Source: Thermogutta terrifontis (GTDB taxonomy: Bacteria; Planctomycetota; Planctomycetia; Pirellulales; Thermoguttaceae). From it: a DNA stretch of 64,000 nt. Position 1 is the first letter of the stretch. Every line of letters begins with the position of its first letter. A program made the translations under genes and the position numbers. Positions 45,747-53,829 of this stretch are shown piece after piece. Location: contig NZ_CP018477.1 in the NCBI RefSeq assembly GCF_002277955.1, positions 1,736,001 to 1,800,000 of the forward strand, read 5' to 3'. A model generated the notes under the pieces. The model searched no databases, was not told the DNA's origin, and saw nothing but the letters and a program-made list of their open reading frames with translations.

Positions 45747-47359
45747 AGCGTCAAAATTTCGTAATCGTCATCCCCCTCCCGTTTCAAATCGTCACAATCG
45801 TCACACTTGTCATAAGTGCTGTCTAGAGCGTGATTTACGGCGTGACGGTTTGAATTTTCGTGGAAGTAGTCGTCAGACAAATCGTCACGCCGTAAGTCCT
45901 TGAATTGACAATGACTTACGTCATGTGTGACGGTTGTGACGGTTTGGGTGGGTAGATACCGCTCGAAAAGTTTTGCGAGCTGGTCAGCGGTGAAAACTCG
46001 GGCGTTTCTCCGCCGGATCGACTTGACACCAAATGCCTTAAGAATCTCCACCATTCGATGCACGGAGAGCGGCCGCCCGTGGGCGATCGTCCCCCAGGGC
46101 GACTCCTCCAAAGAAATGAGCTTTTCGTGCAACTCGGAGACGGCGATTTCGGACGCCCCGCCGAGCACGTTCCTAATATCAGCCAACATGCGGATTGACA
46201 GATCTGCACAGTCGGTCTCGTCCCCACCGGCCGATATTACGACGGCGGCATGACGTGCACGCTCGGGCCAGTCACCTCCCGCTAAGTCGGCTAGGATGAC
46301 AAGTGGTCGCCAATTCTCAAATGCCCGATCGTGCAGCACATCCGGCAGATCTGGCTCCGACTCCGCGGCTTGTATTAACATGGGTTGGCTGTCCATAGCC
46401 CATGCTAAAAATTTACTTGCGATAGCCCGACCCGCCGCTCTTCCGGATTTACTGTAACGGGCGATTGAACATTCCCGCGGGCGACGTTCAAGCTGGATTA
46501 TCAGCGAGCGGTCCTCAACGGTGTCCCTTAAACGCCCGATGGCGGCAATAACTTTCGGGCCAAACGTCGAGAACGTTCGTGGCTCTCCCGTTTCCGGATC
46601 GCAGCGAATCACATAGGCCATATCCCTACTCCACCCCGAGTTAAGGACTCCGGCTATCTCCGGATTGCTTCTTATGAAAGTGTCAGCTTCATCGATGAGC
46701 AGCGTCGGTGCGACGGCATCGACCACATGATAGATGGCCGCTGGCGTTATATTGACAGCCGGAATTGGCCGGCAGACTAGATCGAGGAGGACGCGCAAAA
46801 AGGTGGTCTTCCCGCATCTTTTTGTGGGACTCGTAATTATGAGATACGGAACAATGTCGAAATACCGAAAGGTGAACGTAAACACAGAATACAATGCGGC
46901 TGCTTGGGCTTGCTCAGTCGTGCAGTGCACAAACCGCCGAATGTGTTCCACGGCTTCGTCAAGGGCCACTCTTAAGTCCACCGGCTCCGGCCATGGGTCC
47001 AAAACCGGTAACTGTAATGGGCGTCCAGTCCCCGACAATCCGTCAGCGGCGGAAAAATCCGCCGCTTCCGCGGCCATTGCCAGAGCTTGTTGATTATCTT
47101 GCTCTTTATCGCGACTATCTGCCTCCTCGGCGAGCTCAGTCACACGCGTGTACAGCCATTTACCGAACTCATGATGCAACTCCGACGGGATGTTCAAATA
47201 CTCACCGGCAGCAGAAGCAAACTCTAACACCTTCCTGTAGCTGTCGCAGTTAACCCGGTCGCGAATCTGTTTTCCGCCGTAGTACACCTCCACAATTCGG
47301 ACGCCACTACGTTCGGCTGGCCCTACGGCGACACGCGTCTCACGAAATAAATCAATCAT
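45743..47359 (-). CDS. DUF3631-type replicative ATPase (phage/plasmid P4-like)
   Basis: A 538-residue P-loop ATPase. Walker A is the variant SPTKRCGKTT at residues 176-185; Walker B is LLIDEAD at 220-226. Downstream it has the DUF3631 layout (FSTFGPKVIAAIGRLRDTVEDRSLIIQLERR, AFENWRPLVILADLAGGDWPERARHAA, RRRNARVFTADQLAKLFERYL). Such proteins serve as helicase-like initiators in integrated elements and satellite phages. The start overlaps the stop of the upstream gene by 4 bases and its stop overlaps the TubC_N-like gene by 4 bases. No separate primase domain is visible. Confidence 0.85.
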   Translation of the reverse strand: MIDLFRETRVAVGPAERSGVRIVEVYYGGKQIRDRVNCDSYRKVLEFASAAGEYLNIPSELHHEFGKWLYTRVTELAEEADSRDKEQDNQQALAMAAEAADFSAADGLSGTGRPLQLPVLDPWPEPVDLRVALDEAVEHIRRFVHCTTEQAQAAALYSVFTFTFRYFDIVPYLIITSPTKRCGKTTFLRVLLDLVCRPIPAVNITPAAIYHVVDAVAPTLLIDEADTFIRSNPEIAGVLNSGWSRDMAYVIRCDPETGEPRTFSTFGPKVIAAIGRLRDTVEDRSLIIQLERRPRECSIARYSKSGRAAGRAIASKFLAWAMDSQPMLIQAAESEPDLPDVLHDRAFENWRPLVILADLAGGDWPERARHAAVVISAGGDETDCADLSIRMLADIRNVLGGASEIAVSELHEKLISLEESPWGTIAHGRPLSVHRMVEILKAFGVKSIRRRNARVFTADQLAKLFERYLPTQTVTTVTHDVSHCQFKDLRRDDLSDDYFHENSNRHAVNHALDSTYDKCDDCDDLKREGDDDYEILTL

Positions 47360-47934
47360 CGAGACCGCCTCCTAAGCCTTTGTCGCACGACTCTTTGCAT
47401 CGCTCGTCTCATTGCGTAGCTAACGGGTTCAGCATCGTTAAAAGACTCACTCCGCGGGTCGGGATCGCCCCCGGAAGCAGCGTCACAATCAACAGCAGCC
47501 GTCTCATCCGGCGGGCGGGTTGTCCCTGATGGGCGAAAAGCTGTAAAAACAGCCCTAATGACTTCAACATCGGCACGTGCGCGGGCCCAGTCGGACGGCC
47601 GGAGAGGCATGAGTGTTTCCTCGGCGATCACAGCTTGTGGCAACATAAAGTCGCGGAGCGACGGGGGGAGCTGACCTTCAACAAATTCCTCCCCAAGTAG
47701 TTCGGCCCTCGGATCGTCAAGCTCAGCGATTGGCGGGTTGATTATCCGAACAACAACACGATCTCGTGGCCCACGGACCTGCAAAGTCCATGGGCCGCCA
47801 GGGCGGGCTGGTGGCCAAGCGATGATGAGAAGGTTGATCCTCCCCGGATTTTGACTGGGTTGGGCGGCGGCCATAATCGCGCGGGCTCCGATTGCTTTTG
47901 CCGCCGCCGCGGAGTAAACTCTTTGTGGGTGCAT
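47356..47934 (-). CDS. Hypothetical protein of the island replication operon
   Basis: A 192-residue protein with no recognised family. A hydrophobic strand (RINLLIIAWPPARPGGPWTLQVRG) and a VVVRIINPP segment suggest a beta-rich core; the last 25 residues are very basic (AMRRAMQRVVRQRLRRRSR), compatible with nucleic-acid binding. Its stop overlaps the ATPase start (ATGA), so the two are coupled. No good Shine-Dalgarno lies before the ATG at 47934. It could act as a partner in replication initiation. Confidence 0.65.
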   Translation of the reverse strand: MHPQRVYSAAAAKAIGARAIMAAAQPSQNPGRINLLIIAWPPARPGGPWTLQVRGPRDRVVVRIINPPIAELDDPRAELLGEEFVEGQLPPSLRDFMLPQAVIAEETLMPLRPSDWARARADVEVIRAVFTAFRPSGTTRPPDETAAVDCDAASGGDPDPRSESFNDAEPVSYAMRRAMQRVVRQRLRRRSR

Positions 47935-47965
47935 TTTCGCGGCAGCGGCTCATGGTTAACTTGGT

Positions 47966-48202
47966 TTAACTGTGAGCCAGCTCGGGGGGTGCCGGGCAGT
48001 CCGGCACCTCTCTCTTTTTGTTCCCGGTTGTCTGTTCAGCCACCCACCGCTCAATGGCGTGGATGGAGTAACCAATTCTGCGATCTCCGAGTCGCACAAA
48101 GGGAATCTTTCCATTCTTTCTCAGCCTTTGCAGATGGCGGATTGAGATTCGGAGGGCGTGTGCCGCCTCTCTTTCGGACAGAATTAATGGCTCCACGTCC
48201 AT
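47966..48202 (-). CDS. Excisionase-like helix-turn-helix (HTH_17) protein
   Basis: A 78-residue protein with the excisionase/HTH_17 pattern: LILSEREAAHALRISIRHLQRLRKNGKIPFVRLGDRRIGYSIHAIERWVAEQ. Such proteins bend DNA at att sites to direct excision, or regulate early operons. The ATG at 48202 has an excellent GAGGAGG box. It is the first gene of the minus-strand replication operon, with 31 bp to the next gene. Because the att sites lie at the ends of the island, a Xis role or transcriptional control are both plausible. Confidence 0.8.
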   Translation of the reverse strand: MDVEPLILSEREAAHALRISIRHLQRLRKNGKIPFVRLGDRRIGYSIHAIERWVAEQTTGNKKREVPDCPAPPELAHS

Positions 48203-48369
48203 CTCACACCTCCTCAACCAAAGAACCCAGCTTTAAGTCCTCTACTTAATTCCGCCTTGTCAACCTTCTGTGTCAACTTGTCCACACGTCACATGACGCA
48301 ACATGTCATCATATCTCCATTTAAGGCGACGTCGTTGTTTTGGAGTTGTCAATATTACGCCATTTCGTG

Positions 48370-49140
48370 TCACCTCTCTGTTCGAGGCATGTCATACCGC
48401 GAAGCCTGATCGCGGTATTTGTCCTTCCGGGCTTCTCGTCGCGGGATCGCATACGTCCGGTACCAGTTGCTCCGACGGATAGCCTCATGCGAACAACGGA
48501 GAAGCCTCGCAAGCTCGCGGAGATTGGCGTTGCTGAGCCGCTCGGCGAAGATATCATTTAGATCACACAACGCGTGCAATTTTTCGTCGACGGTGCCAGG
48601 TCCTTCGAGAATTTTGAGCACCGGCTGGATGATATCCGACCCGGGGGCGAAGAACTGGACAAGCCGCATGAGCGAGTCATCATTTGCCGCCGGTGTCCCG
48701 CTCGGTTGCGTGTTCTGAAGCCCCGCGACCTTTGCAAGTACCTCGTCATAGACGCGGCGATACAACGCCGCAATGTCCTCCGGAGAAAGCCGGGCTGGCT
48801 CCGAACCAATAAACGCCATCGCTGCCCGCTTCGTGTCTTCAGATAAATGTGGCAAGGCCCACGTAATGGCACGAAATGCGTTGGTGATTTTATCGTAATT
48901 CCGTCGCGTGCTAACCTCGAGCGTTGCCAATTGCAGTTTATCTGCCTCCGTCGGTTGCCGCTGTCTCTCTAGAATCTCAATAATCGATGTCAGTGACTTA
49001 CTAGCGACGCGAAGCAGATTAAGGTAGTCCGTCCAGTATTCCGGATCCCCCGCCAGAGCAAGGCAAAGAAGATAATCGTAACTCTCAGGAGCGTTCAGCA
49101 TGTGCCAACCCCACCCACCCAGAGGAATCCTGATTACCAT
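48370..49140 (-). CDS. Hypothetical island protein with C-terminal HTH-like region
   Basis: A 256-residue, mainly helical soluble protein. The N-terminal ~100 residues are acidic and helical (PESYDYLLCLALAGDPEYWTDYLNLLRVA). The C-terminal ~45 residues contain NANLRELARLLRCSHEAIRRSNWYRTYAIPR, which looks like a helix-turn-helix. The ATG at 49140 follows TGGAGG. It lies between the capsid-like fusion and the excisionase-like gene on the same strand. It might be a packaging or regulatory factor; no family is recognised. Confidence 0.6.
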   Translation of the reverse strand: MVIRIPLGGWGWHMLNAPESYDYLLCLALAGDPEYWTDYLNLLRVASKSLTSIIEILERQRQPTEADKLQLATLEVSTRRNYDKITNAFRAITWALPHLSEDTKRAAMAFIGSEPARLSPEDIAALYRRVYDEVLAKVAGLQNTQPSGTPAANDDSLMRLVQFFAPGSDIIQPVLKILEGPGTVDEKLHALCDLNDIFAERLSNANLRELARLLRCSHEAIRRSNWYRTYAIPRREARKDKYRDQASRYDMPRTER

Positions 49141-49253
49141 CAATGCCTCCACGCTTAACCCATTGACGCACGCATATAGTTAGTATCCGGCGACAATTTG
49201 TTTTCTAGGCCGCCAGCCGAGGCTAGCGGCCACCAAAGGGGGCAGAATACCAC

Positions 49254-50348
49254 TCAGGAACTGGCAATTCTCAGCGTGAAACTCAATCGCTCCTCATTTG
49301 TCACCGCGATCTTCACATCACCGCGGCAGGTGACCCGCAGATTCGCGAACTCGCCCGACGCGGCTGCGGCTTCTTCACCAAGTAACACTTCCGGATCGGA
49401 GAGCGTATAAAGGAGCCGATCGCGGGCCACTACCGCCGCCACAAAGTCGCCGTCATCCGCCAGCGACGGCAGCTCGGCGAGTAAAATTCGCAAGCCCATA
49501 AACCGGCCATTAGCCAGCTCAATGGCCGCGGCACTGCCCGCGGAAACTGACTCACGTAGAGTGTGATAACGACTCGGACTTACCACGAATAACGCCCGCG
49601 GCTGGCCGTCCGTCAACGTCGTAAATACCCCGGCTCTCGATTCCTGTGCCAGTGCGTTTGCCACGGCCGCATAGGTGAACTCTGCGATCTGGGCTTGCGG
49701 TAGTGACTGAAGCTCGGAATCAAAGAGTAAGTCATAAGCTCGGGCTAAAGCACTGCCCAACAGTGCCGCCACAAAGCTTTGGGAAGCCTCTGACTCCGGC
49801 GGCCAGAACGCGTGCGATACGAGGAGCGGCCCAGCCATGATGCGGCGTGGGCTGATCTCTAGGCGTGCTAGTGCCCAGTGAGTCACGCCTGCCTGTTGTT
49901 CCTGCAGCGTAACCGTGTGAAGCGGCCCACTTGTCGGATCCGTGGCCGTAATCCGGCACAGGTCAGCAGGCCCAGTCAGGATAGCCTGCATGCCCATGCC
50001 CGGCTCGAGTTGAACCTCACGGCCAAAGCGAAAAGGAATAGATAATCTCACGCCGTCATAAAACGCTTCGTACACCGCACTTACTCGGCCGCCTTCAAAA
50101 TCGGGCTGGAGCTTATTAAGGAGTGGAATTTGGACCCGCCGCAGAGCAAATGGGTTGCCGTCGGCAATAGTGAGAGCGATACCGAGGCGTGCGGCTACCC
50201 TTCTCAATTTCTCCGGCGACAATTCCGCTTCGCCATTGAGGAAGCGAGATAAATGGGATACATGGATACCACAGTCCTCAGCGAGTTGACTGAGCTTCAG
50301 TCCGCGTTTCTCAATCGATTGCTTAATCTGACCGCGAATGTTTGTCAT
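49254..50348 (-). CDS. XRE helix-turn-helix fused to an HK97-fold capsid-like domain (candidate)
   Basis: A 364-residue protein. Residues 1-58 are a clear XRE HTH (LSQLAEDCGIHVSHLSRFLNGEAELSPEKLRRVAARLG). The remaining ~300 residues follow the order of HK97-type major capsid proteins: a WALARLEISPRRIMAGPLLVSHAF segment, a long acidic helix (EASQSFVAALLGSALARAYDLLFDSE), then PRALFVVSPSRYHTLRESVS, GRFMGLRILLAELPSL, DRLLYTLSDPEVLL and the final LRVTCRGDVKIAVTNEERLSF. Each has a counterpart at the matching place in the family. The HTH would sit where phages place the delta/scaffold domain. The ATG at 50348 follows an AGGAGGG run. The capsid part is inferred from pattern and needs structure prediction. 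Confidence 0.55.
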   Translation of the reverse strand: MTNIRGQIKQSIEKRGLKLSQLAEDCGIHVSHLSRFLNGEAELSPEKLRRVAARLGIALTIADGNPFALRRVQIPLLNKLQPDFEGGRVSAVYEAFYDGVRLSIPFRFGREVQLEPGMGMQAILTGPADLCRITATDPTSGPLHTVTLQEQQAGVTHWALARLEISPRRIMAGPLLVSHAFWPPESEASQSFVAALLGSALARAYDLLFDSELQSLPQAQIAEFTYAAVANALAQESRAGVFTTLTDGQPRALFVVSPSRYHTLRESVSAGSAAAIELANGRFMGLRILLAELPSLADDGDFVAAVVARDRLLYTLSDPEVLLGEEAAAASGEFANLRVTCRGDVKIAVTNEERLSFTLRIASS

Positions 50349-50362
50349 TTGCGCCCTCCTTT

Positions 50363-50725
50363 CTATTTATTGAGCCGTCTCGCTCGCGCTCGTTTAACGG
50401 ATTCTGACTCCACTCGCTTCTGGAACAAAACCAACTCGGGATCTACTGGTAGTGTGGCCGCTGCCTTTTCAAGCTCTTCTTCCGCATCCTGTGCGGCCAC
50501 AATCTTCTCCAATTGGATGATGGCCTTATTCAATGTCGCTAACGCAGAAATTAGTGGATGCAACCGCTTAACAGGCCCCGAGTTTCGCTGCACGGTGAGT
50601 AACAAACCTGACTGTCTGATTTCCTCAAGAGCATCACCCCAAAGGTGGCGTAACTGCCGGAGTCGGCTCTTGGCATCAGCCACTGATGAGTTGGAATTCT
50701 TCTCATCGCACACTTCAGCACTCAT
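50363..50725 (-). CDS. P27-like small terminase subunit candidate
   Basis: A 120-residue helical protein. The segment EEIRQSGLLLTVQRNSGPVKRLHPLISALATLNKAIIQLEKIV matches the P27-family small terminase layout, in which a G-L-hydrophobic stretch with a basic turn is followed by NP(L/A)xxxL and helices that end in a GL-type motif. The small terminase recognises packaging sites on DNA. The ATG at 50725 has GGAGG 5 bases upstream; the much longer frame to 51172 is not used. It directly precedes the capsid-like fusion (14-bp gap). Confidence is moderate since the family is short and divergent. Confidence 0.5.
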   Translation of the reverse strand: MSAEVCDEKNSNSSVADAKSRLRQLRHLWGDALEEIRQSGLLLTVQRNSGPVKRLHPLISALATLNKAIIQLEKIVAAQDAEEELEKAAATLPVDPELVLFQKRVESESVKRARARRLNK

Positions 50726-51017
50726 GAGCACCTCCATTTTTTCTGCGGTGCGTTTCCAAGCCGGGCGGACTAGAACAGAACATGAGCGGATGCTTGCGGA
50801 AGAGCGTGGTTTTAGACCGCCCCATTGTGTCAGTCGCCTTACAGTTCGAATGCCCCTAATCATCTCGCTTCTAATTGTACCACGCCATGCAACCAATACA
50901 AGCGGTAGAGGCAAGATTTTTTCCCCCGGTGCAATACATCCCCACCGGGTGGTGGGTTCTATCTGTGCTCTAATCTGGAGAACGCGAATTTTGGCCCTAT
51001 TTTGGCCCCTCTTGGCT

Positions 51018-51245
51018 TCATGACTCGGAAGCCTTGCAGGCAGCCAATCGGCCCTTATAGGCCAAATGTCGCGATGTTTTTTTCGCCAACTCGCGTTGCA
51101 AAATATGCTCATCGGACGCAGCACCCGAAAAACAGGACTTGGTAGAGCATCGCAGCTTAGCAGCGTGCACATTTCCGCCCCACTTGGCTGCTAACGTCCG
51201 GAGGCGGGGATCCGTCCCCGCACACCGGCCGCCGTGATCCGTCAC
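51018..51245 (-). CDS. Small cysteine-containing island protein
   Basis: A 75-residue basic protein starting at GTG and containing RLRTLAAKWGGNVHAAKLRCSTKSC, a C-x4-C pair. The GTG overlaps the stop of the preceding gene in a GTGA arrangement, so it is probably translated by coupling. No family is recognised. It could be a small DNA-binding factor. The 270 bp between it and the terminase candidate show nothing else. Confidence 0.5.
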   Translation of the reverse strand: MTDHGGRCAGTDPRLRTLAAKWGGNVHAAKLRCSTKSCFSGAASDEHILQRELAKKTSRHLAYKGRLAACKASES

Positions 51246-51499
51246 GCGATCAGTTCCATCGCGATCTTCTTCACATCAGCGGGCAGCTCCTCTAGCTCAT
51301 AGCCTTCCGCAAGAAGCCAACCCGCTGCCTGTTCGGCGTCAATGAGCTTGCCGCACGCGGGGCGGCCGGGAGAGAGAATCTCCAGCCAGTAATTGCCCTT
51401 CCTGCTCTTGTGAAGCCGCTCCGTCCCATCCTTAGAGTTCCAACTGGCGACGCTCTGGCTCGCATCAAGAGCCGCATAACTGTGCACGTCGAAATACAT
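51242..51499 (-). CDS. Small hypothetical island protein
   Basis: An 85-residue protein with a compact alpha/beta look (YFDVHSYAALDASQSVASW, KGNYWLEILSPGRPACGKLIDAEQAAGWLLAEGYELEELPADVKKIAMELI). The ATG at 51499 follows GGAGG. It belongs to a run of short minus-strand genes with excellent ribosome-binding sites. No family is recognised. Confidence 0.6.
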   Translation of the reverse strand: MYFDVHSYAALDASQSVASWNSKDGTERLHKSRKGNYWLEILSPGRPACGKLIDAEQAAGWLLAEGYELEELPADVKKIAMELIA

Positions 51500-51535
51500 G
51501 AGCAAGCCTCCTCTAACTGGAACACCACTCACCCA

Positions 51536-51823
51536 TCACCCCCGCGATGCCGCGGGCCACGGGGGGAGTACGTCACGCACCAATAACTTGGCTCCAGCCC
51601 AATATCGCCGGATCGCGTGATAACAGCCCATCAGGTTGGGTTGCGGCTCAACCGCGGTATCCTTCATCCCGTAGGGCGTCGTCGCCATGACGTGCCAGCC
51701 ATCGGGCTGGCGAACCGCCCCGAGTACAACAACATGGCCGTCGATTACCAGATAGGCTAAGGAGAGAAAGGCCGGATCACTTCCGGAGTCTCTCGGTGTG
51801 CTTTGCTGGAGTCCGCTTTCCAT
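51536..51823 (-). CDS. Small hypothetical island protein
   Basis: A 95-residue protein with FLSLAYLVIDGHVVVLGAVRQPDGWHVMATTPYGM, a beta-rich hydrophobic core, and no recognised family. The ATG at 51823 follows GGGAGGG. It lies between two other short island genes in the same direction, so it is likely part of the early operon at this end of the island. Confidence 0.55.
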   Translation of the reverse strand: MESGLQQSTPRDSGSDPAFLSLAYLVIDGHVVVLGAVRQPDGWHVMATTPYGMKDTAVEPQPNLMGCYHAIRRYWAGAKLLVRDVLPPWPAASRG

Positions 51824-51895
51824 GTTTACCCTCCCACTTCCTGAAGCTCGCACGCATCCGCAACCTTTTCATGCTCATCCCCGGGCCTTCCATCA

Positions 51896-52174
51896 TCACA
51901 CCTTAGCCGCAGCCGGTGCTGTTCGGCTCTGCCGCTTGTCCAGGCTCGTGGCGGGAGCGGCTTCCTGTTCCGCGGTCTCAACGTAATCGAGGGAGTATTG
52001 AACCCGTGCACAGTGGAGCCTGACTGTCCGTCCGCGGCGTTCAAACAGGGCACACCAGCTCCCGCAACTAATCTCGTCACTGGAGAACGGGCAAACCTTC
52101 TGGAGCCACTCGCCTTGCGGGTGCTCACCGTCGCTGCCCCACAGGCAGCCGAAGCGATCTAGCTTAAAACGCAT
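51896..52174 (-). CDS. Small Cys-rich hypothetical protein, right-end gene of the island
   Basis: A 92-residue protein with CLWGSDGEHPQGEWLQKVCPFSSDEISCGSWCALFE, in which cysteines are spaced as in a metal- or disulfide-stabilised fold. The ATG at 52174 has a perfect AAGGAGG 7 bases upstream. It is the gene nearest the right att site. No family is recognised. Confidence 0.6.
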   Translation of the reverse strand: MRFKLDRFGCLWGSDGEHPQGEWLQKVCPFSSDEISCGSWCALFERRGRTVRLHCARVQYSLDYVETAEQEAAPATSLDKRQSRTAPAAAKV

Positions 52175-52256
52175 AACTGGGCCTCCTTTGCATCAGCCAA
52201 ACAAACGTGCACGTGGCCCGTCGGCGTCCGCTCGCCGACACAGTACTTTGGCCAAG

Positions 52257-52276
52257 TGCACACCCCTGTGCACACC
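52257..52276 (+). repeat. Candidate integrase arm-type site, right
   Basis: TGCACACCCCTGTGCACACC here matches 39236-39255 with one difference, in the same orientation, about 70 bp from the right att copy. Confidence 0.6.
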
Positions 52277-52331
52277 CAGAGGATATGGTGCAGTCGCAAG
52301 TTATTTCCTAGAAATAACTTATGACAAGTGT

Positions 52332-52351
52332 TTCGAATTCCGCCGCCTCCA
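52332..52351 (+). other. attR: duplicated 3' end of ssrA at the right island boundary
   Basis: TTCGAATTCCGCCGCCTCCA repeats the end of ssrA (39102-39121) with two differences and the identical last 12 bases CCGCCGCCTCCA. No other part of ssrA is found here, which fits integration that duplicated the target core while restoring ssrA at the left end. Confidence 0.75.
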
Positions 52352-52926
52352 CTGGATTGTTCCGCGAACAGAAGTTAGCACTGGAATAGGACTGCCCAAT
52401 TTCGCTTGCGGGAAGCAGTTCTGACGCACTTCTCTCTGCCTTGTCTGTCTTTCGGGTCTTGTCAAAATTGCCAGGCCGATTTTTACGCCATTAATTGCTG
52501 AATTCTTCGACATTATTTGCTTGATGGCGCGGGAGGATCTTCCGTGGGTGACTAGCAGTCGATTGCCTCGGTGGGGGTTTCATAAACCTTTAGTGGGGTG
52601 CAAATAATCTTTGAGCGCCACTCGTGTGGCCTAAGTGTTCCAGTGCCCCAGTACCTCGGCAGGTATTCGCTTCTCATGGGCCCTCGCGAAAAGCAGGGAT
52701 GCAGTCAAACATCGAGGAATAGTTTGTCCGTTTTCGCCATGGTGAAATCAACTTGCAATAACGTGTCAAGAAGGGTATTTGGAAATATTCAGAAAATTCT
52801 TTCCAAGATTTGGGTCGGTCATTCGTCAATTAGGATAGGCGGAGGACGAACGAAGGGTCAGCAAGGATGGCGAAGAGGGTTCTGGCGATGTCGAATTGTT
52901 TTGTAAGAAGAAGAGGAGTGTGAGCC

Positions 52927-53733
52927 ATGTTGCAGCTCAAAACACCGTGGTGGATTGTTGCGGGAGTGGGAATTCTGGTGGTGGGAAGTTTGGGCGTTGC
53001 CACAACGTGGAGTTATATCAAGACTGGGTGGCGGAAAGTGGGGCAAAGCATCCGGGACGCCACTCCTATTGCGTTTGACCTCGAACGCCTGAACGGCGAA
53101 TTGAAGGACCTCGAACCCGAGATCCGGCGAAACATGCAGGTGGTGGCCCAACTGGAAGTGGAGACTGAAAATCTTGAGCAAGACATTGCACGGATGGAAC
53201 AGGAACAGGCTCAGGCCTTTGCCGAGATGAAAAAGTTGCGAGAGGCGCTGGGCCAGGGAAAATCCGAATACCAGTTCGCCGGACAGGTGTATAAACGGAG
53301 CGAGGTGGAGGCAGACCTTGCCCGGCGTATGGACAACTATCAGATACGCCAGGCTGATTTGGAGGCGAAAAAACAACTTCTGGCGGAGCGACAGCGTCAC
53401 CTGGAGAATGCCAAGAAAAAGGTGGACGCCTATCGTCAGCAATACGACCAGCTCAAGCTCAAAGCCGAATCGCTGGCAGGCCAGTTGAAGGCGCTGGAGG
53501 CGACCCAGGCCGTGGGAACTGTGGCCATCGATCAATCCCGGCTGGGACGGGCGAAGGAACTCGCGAAGGAGATCGAGACGCGGATTCGGGTGGCCCAGCG
53601 GATGCTTGAGCACGAACAGAATCCGCAGGGTGAGATCCCTGTGGAAGTGGATGACCGGCCGGTCACCGAGCGGTTCGACGCGATGTTTGGAGATCAAGCC
53701 GACAAGCCCGCGGATGTCAACCAGGGCACGTGA
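52927..53733 (+). CDS. Membrane-anchored coiled-coil protein
   Basis: A 268-residue protein with one N-terminal span (TPWWIVAGVGILVVGSLGV) and about 200 residues of coiled coil (NMQVVAQLEVETENLEQDIARMEQEQAQAFAEMKKLREALG). The body is likely extracytoplasmic or cytoplasmic scaffold material. GAGGAG precedes the ATG at 52927. It opens a plus-strand cluster leading to an FHA-like protein and an ECF sigma factor, so a signalling or envelope-stress role is possible. Function is unknown. Confidence 0.7.
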   Translation: MLQLKTPWWIVAGVGILVVGSLGVATTWSYIKTGWRKVGQSIRDATPIAFDLERLNGELKDLEPEIRRNMQVVAQLEVETENLEQDIARMEQEQAQAFAEMKKLREALGQGKSEYQFAGQVYKRSEVEADLARRMDNYQIRQADLEAKKQLLAERQRHLENAKKKVDAYRQQYDQLKLKAESLAGQLKALEATQAVGTVAIDQSRLGRAKELAKEIETRIRVAQRMLEHEQNPQGEIPVEVDDRPVTERFDAMFGDQADKPADVNQGT

Positions 53734-53829
53734 AACCTCACGTGCGACGCTCCAGAGGGCGGCAGGGATCGACAGGGGCGGTCCCTGTCGCCCGATTTTC
53801 CGGAATAAAACAACTTTGGGAGAAACGCC

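Larger units (their letters stand above)
52175..52926. other. Right island boundary region and chromosomal spacer
   Basis: This 750-bp gap holds the right arm-type repeat (52257-52276), a hairpin AGTTATTTC-CTA-GAAATAACT (52299-52319) and the right att copy (52332-52351). From 52352 to 52926 I see no gene or strong regulatory element. Confidence 0.6.

Noticed and set aside
39102-52351. Complete prophage
   Set aside because: No large terminase, portal, tail, lysis or structural cassette could be found, so a satellite or other integrated element fits better.
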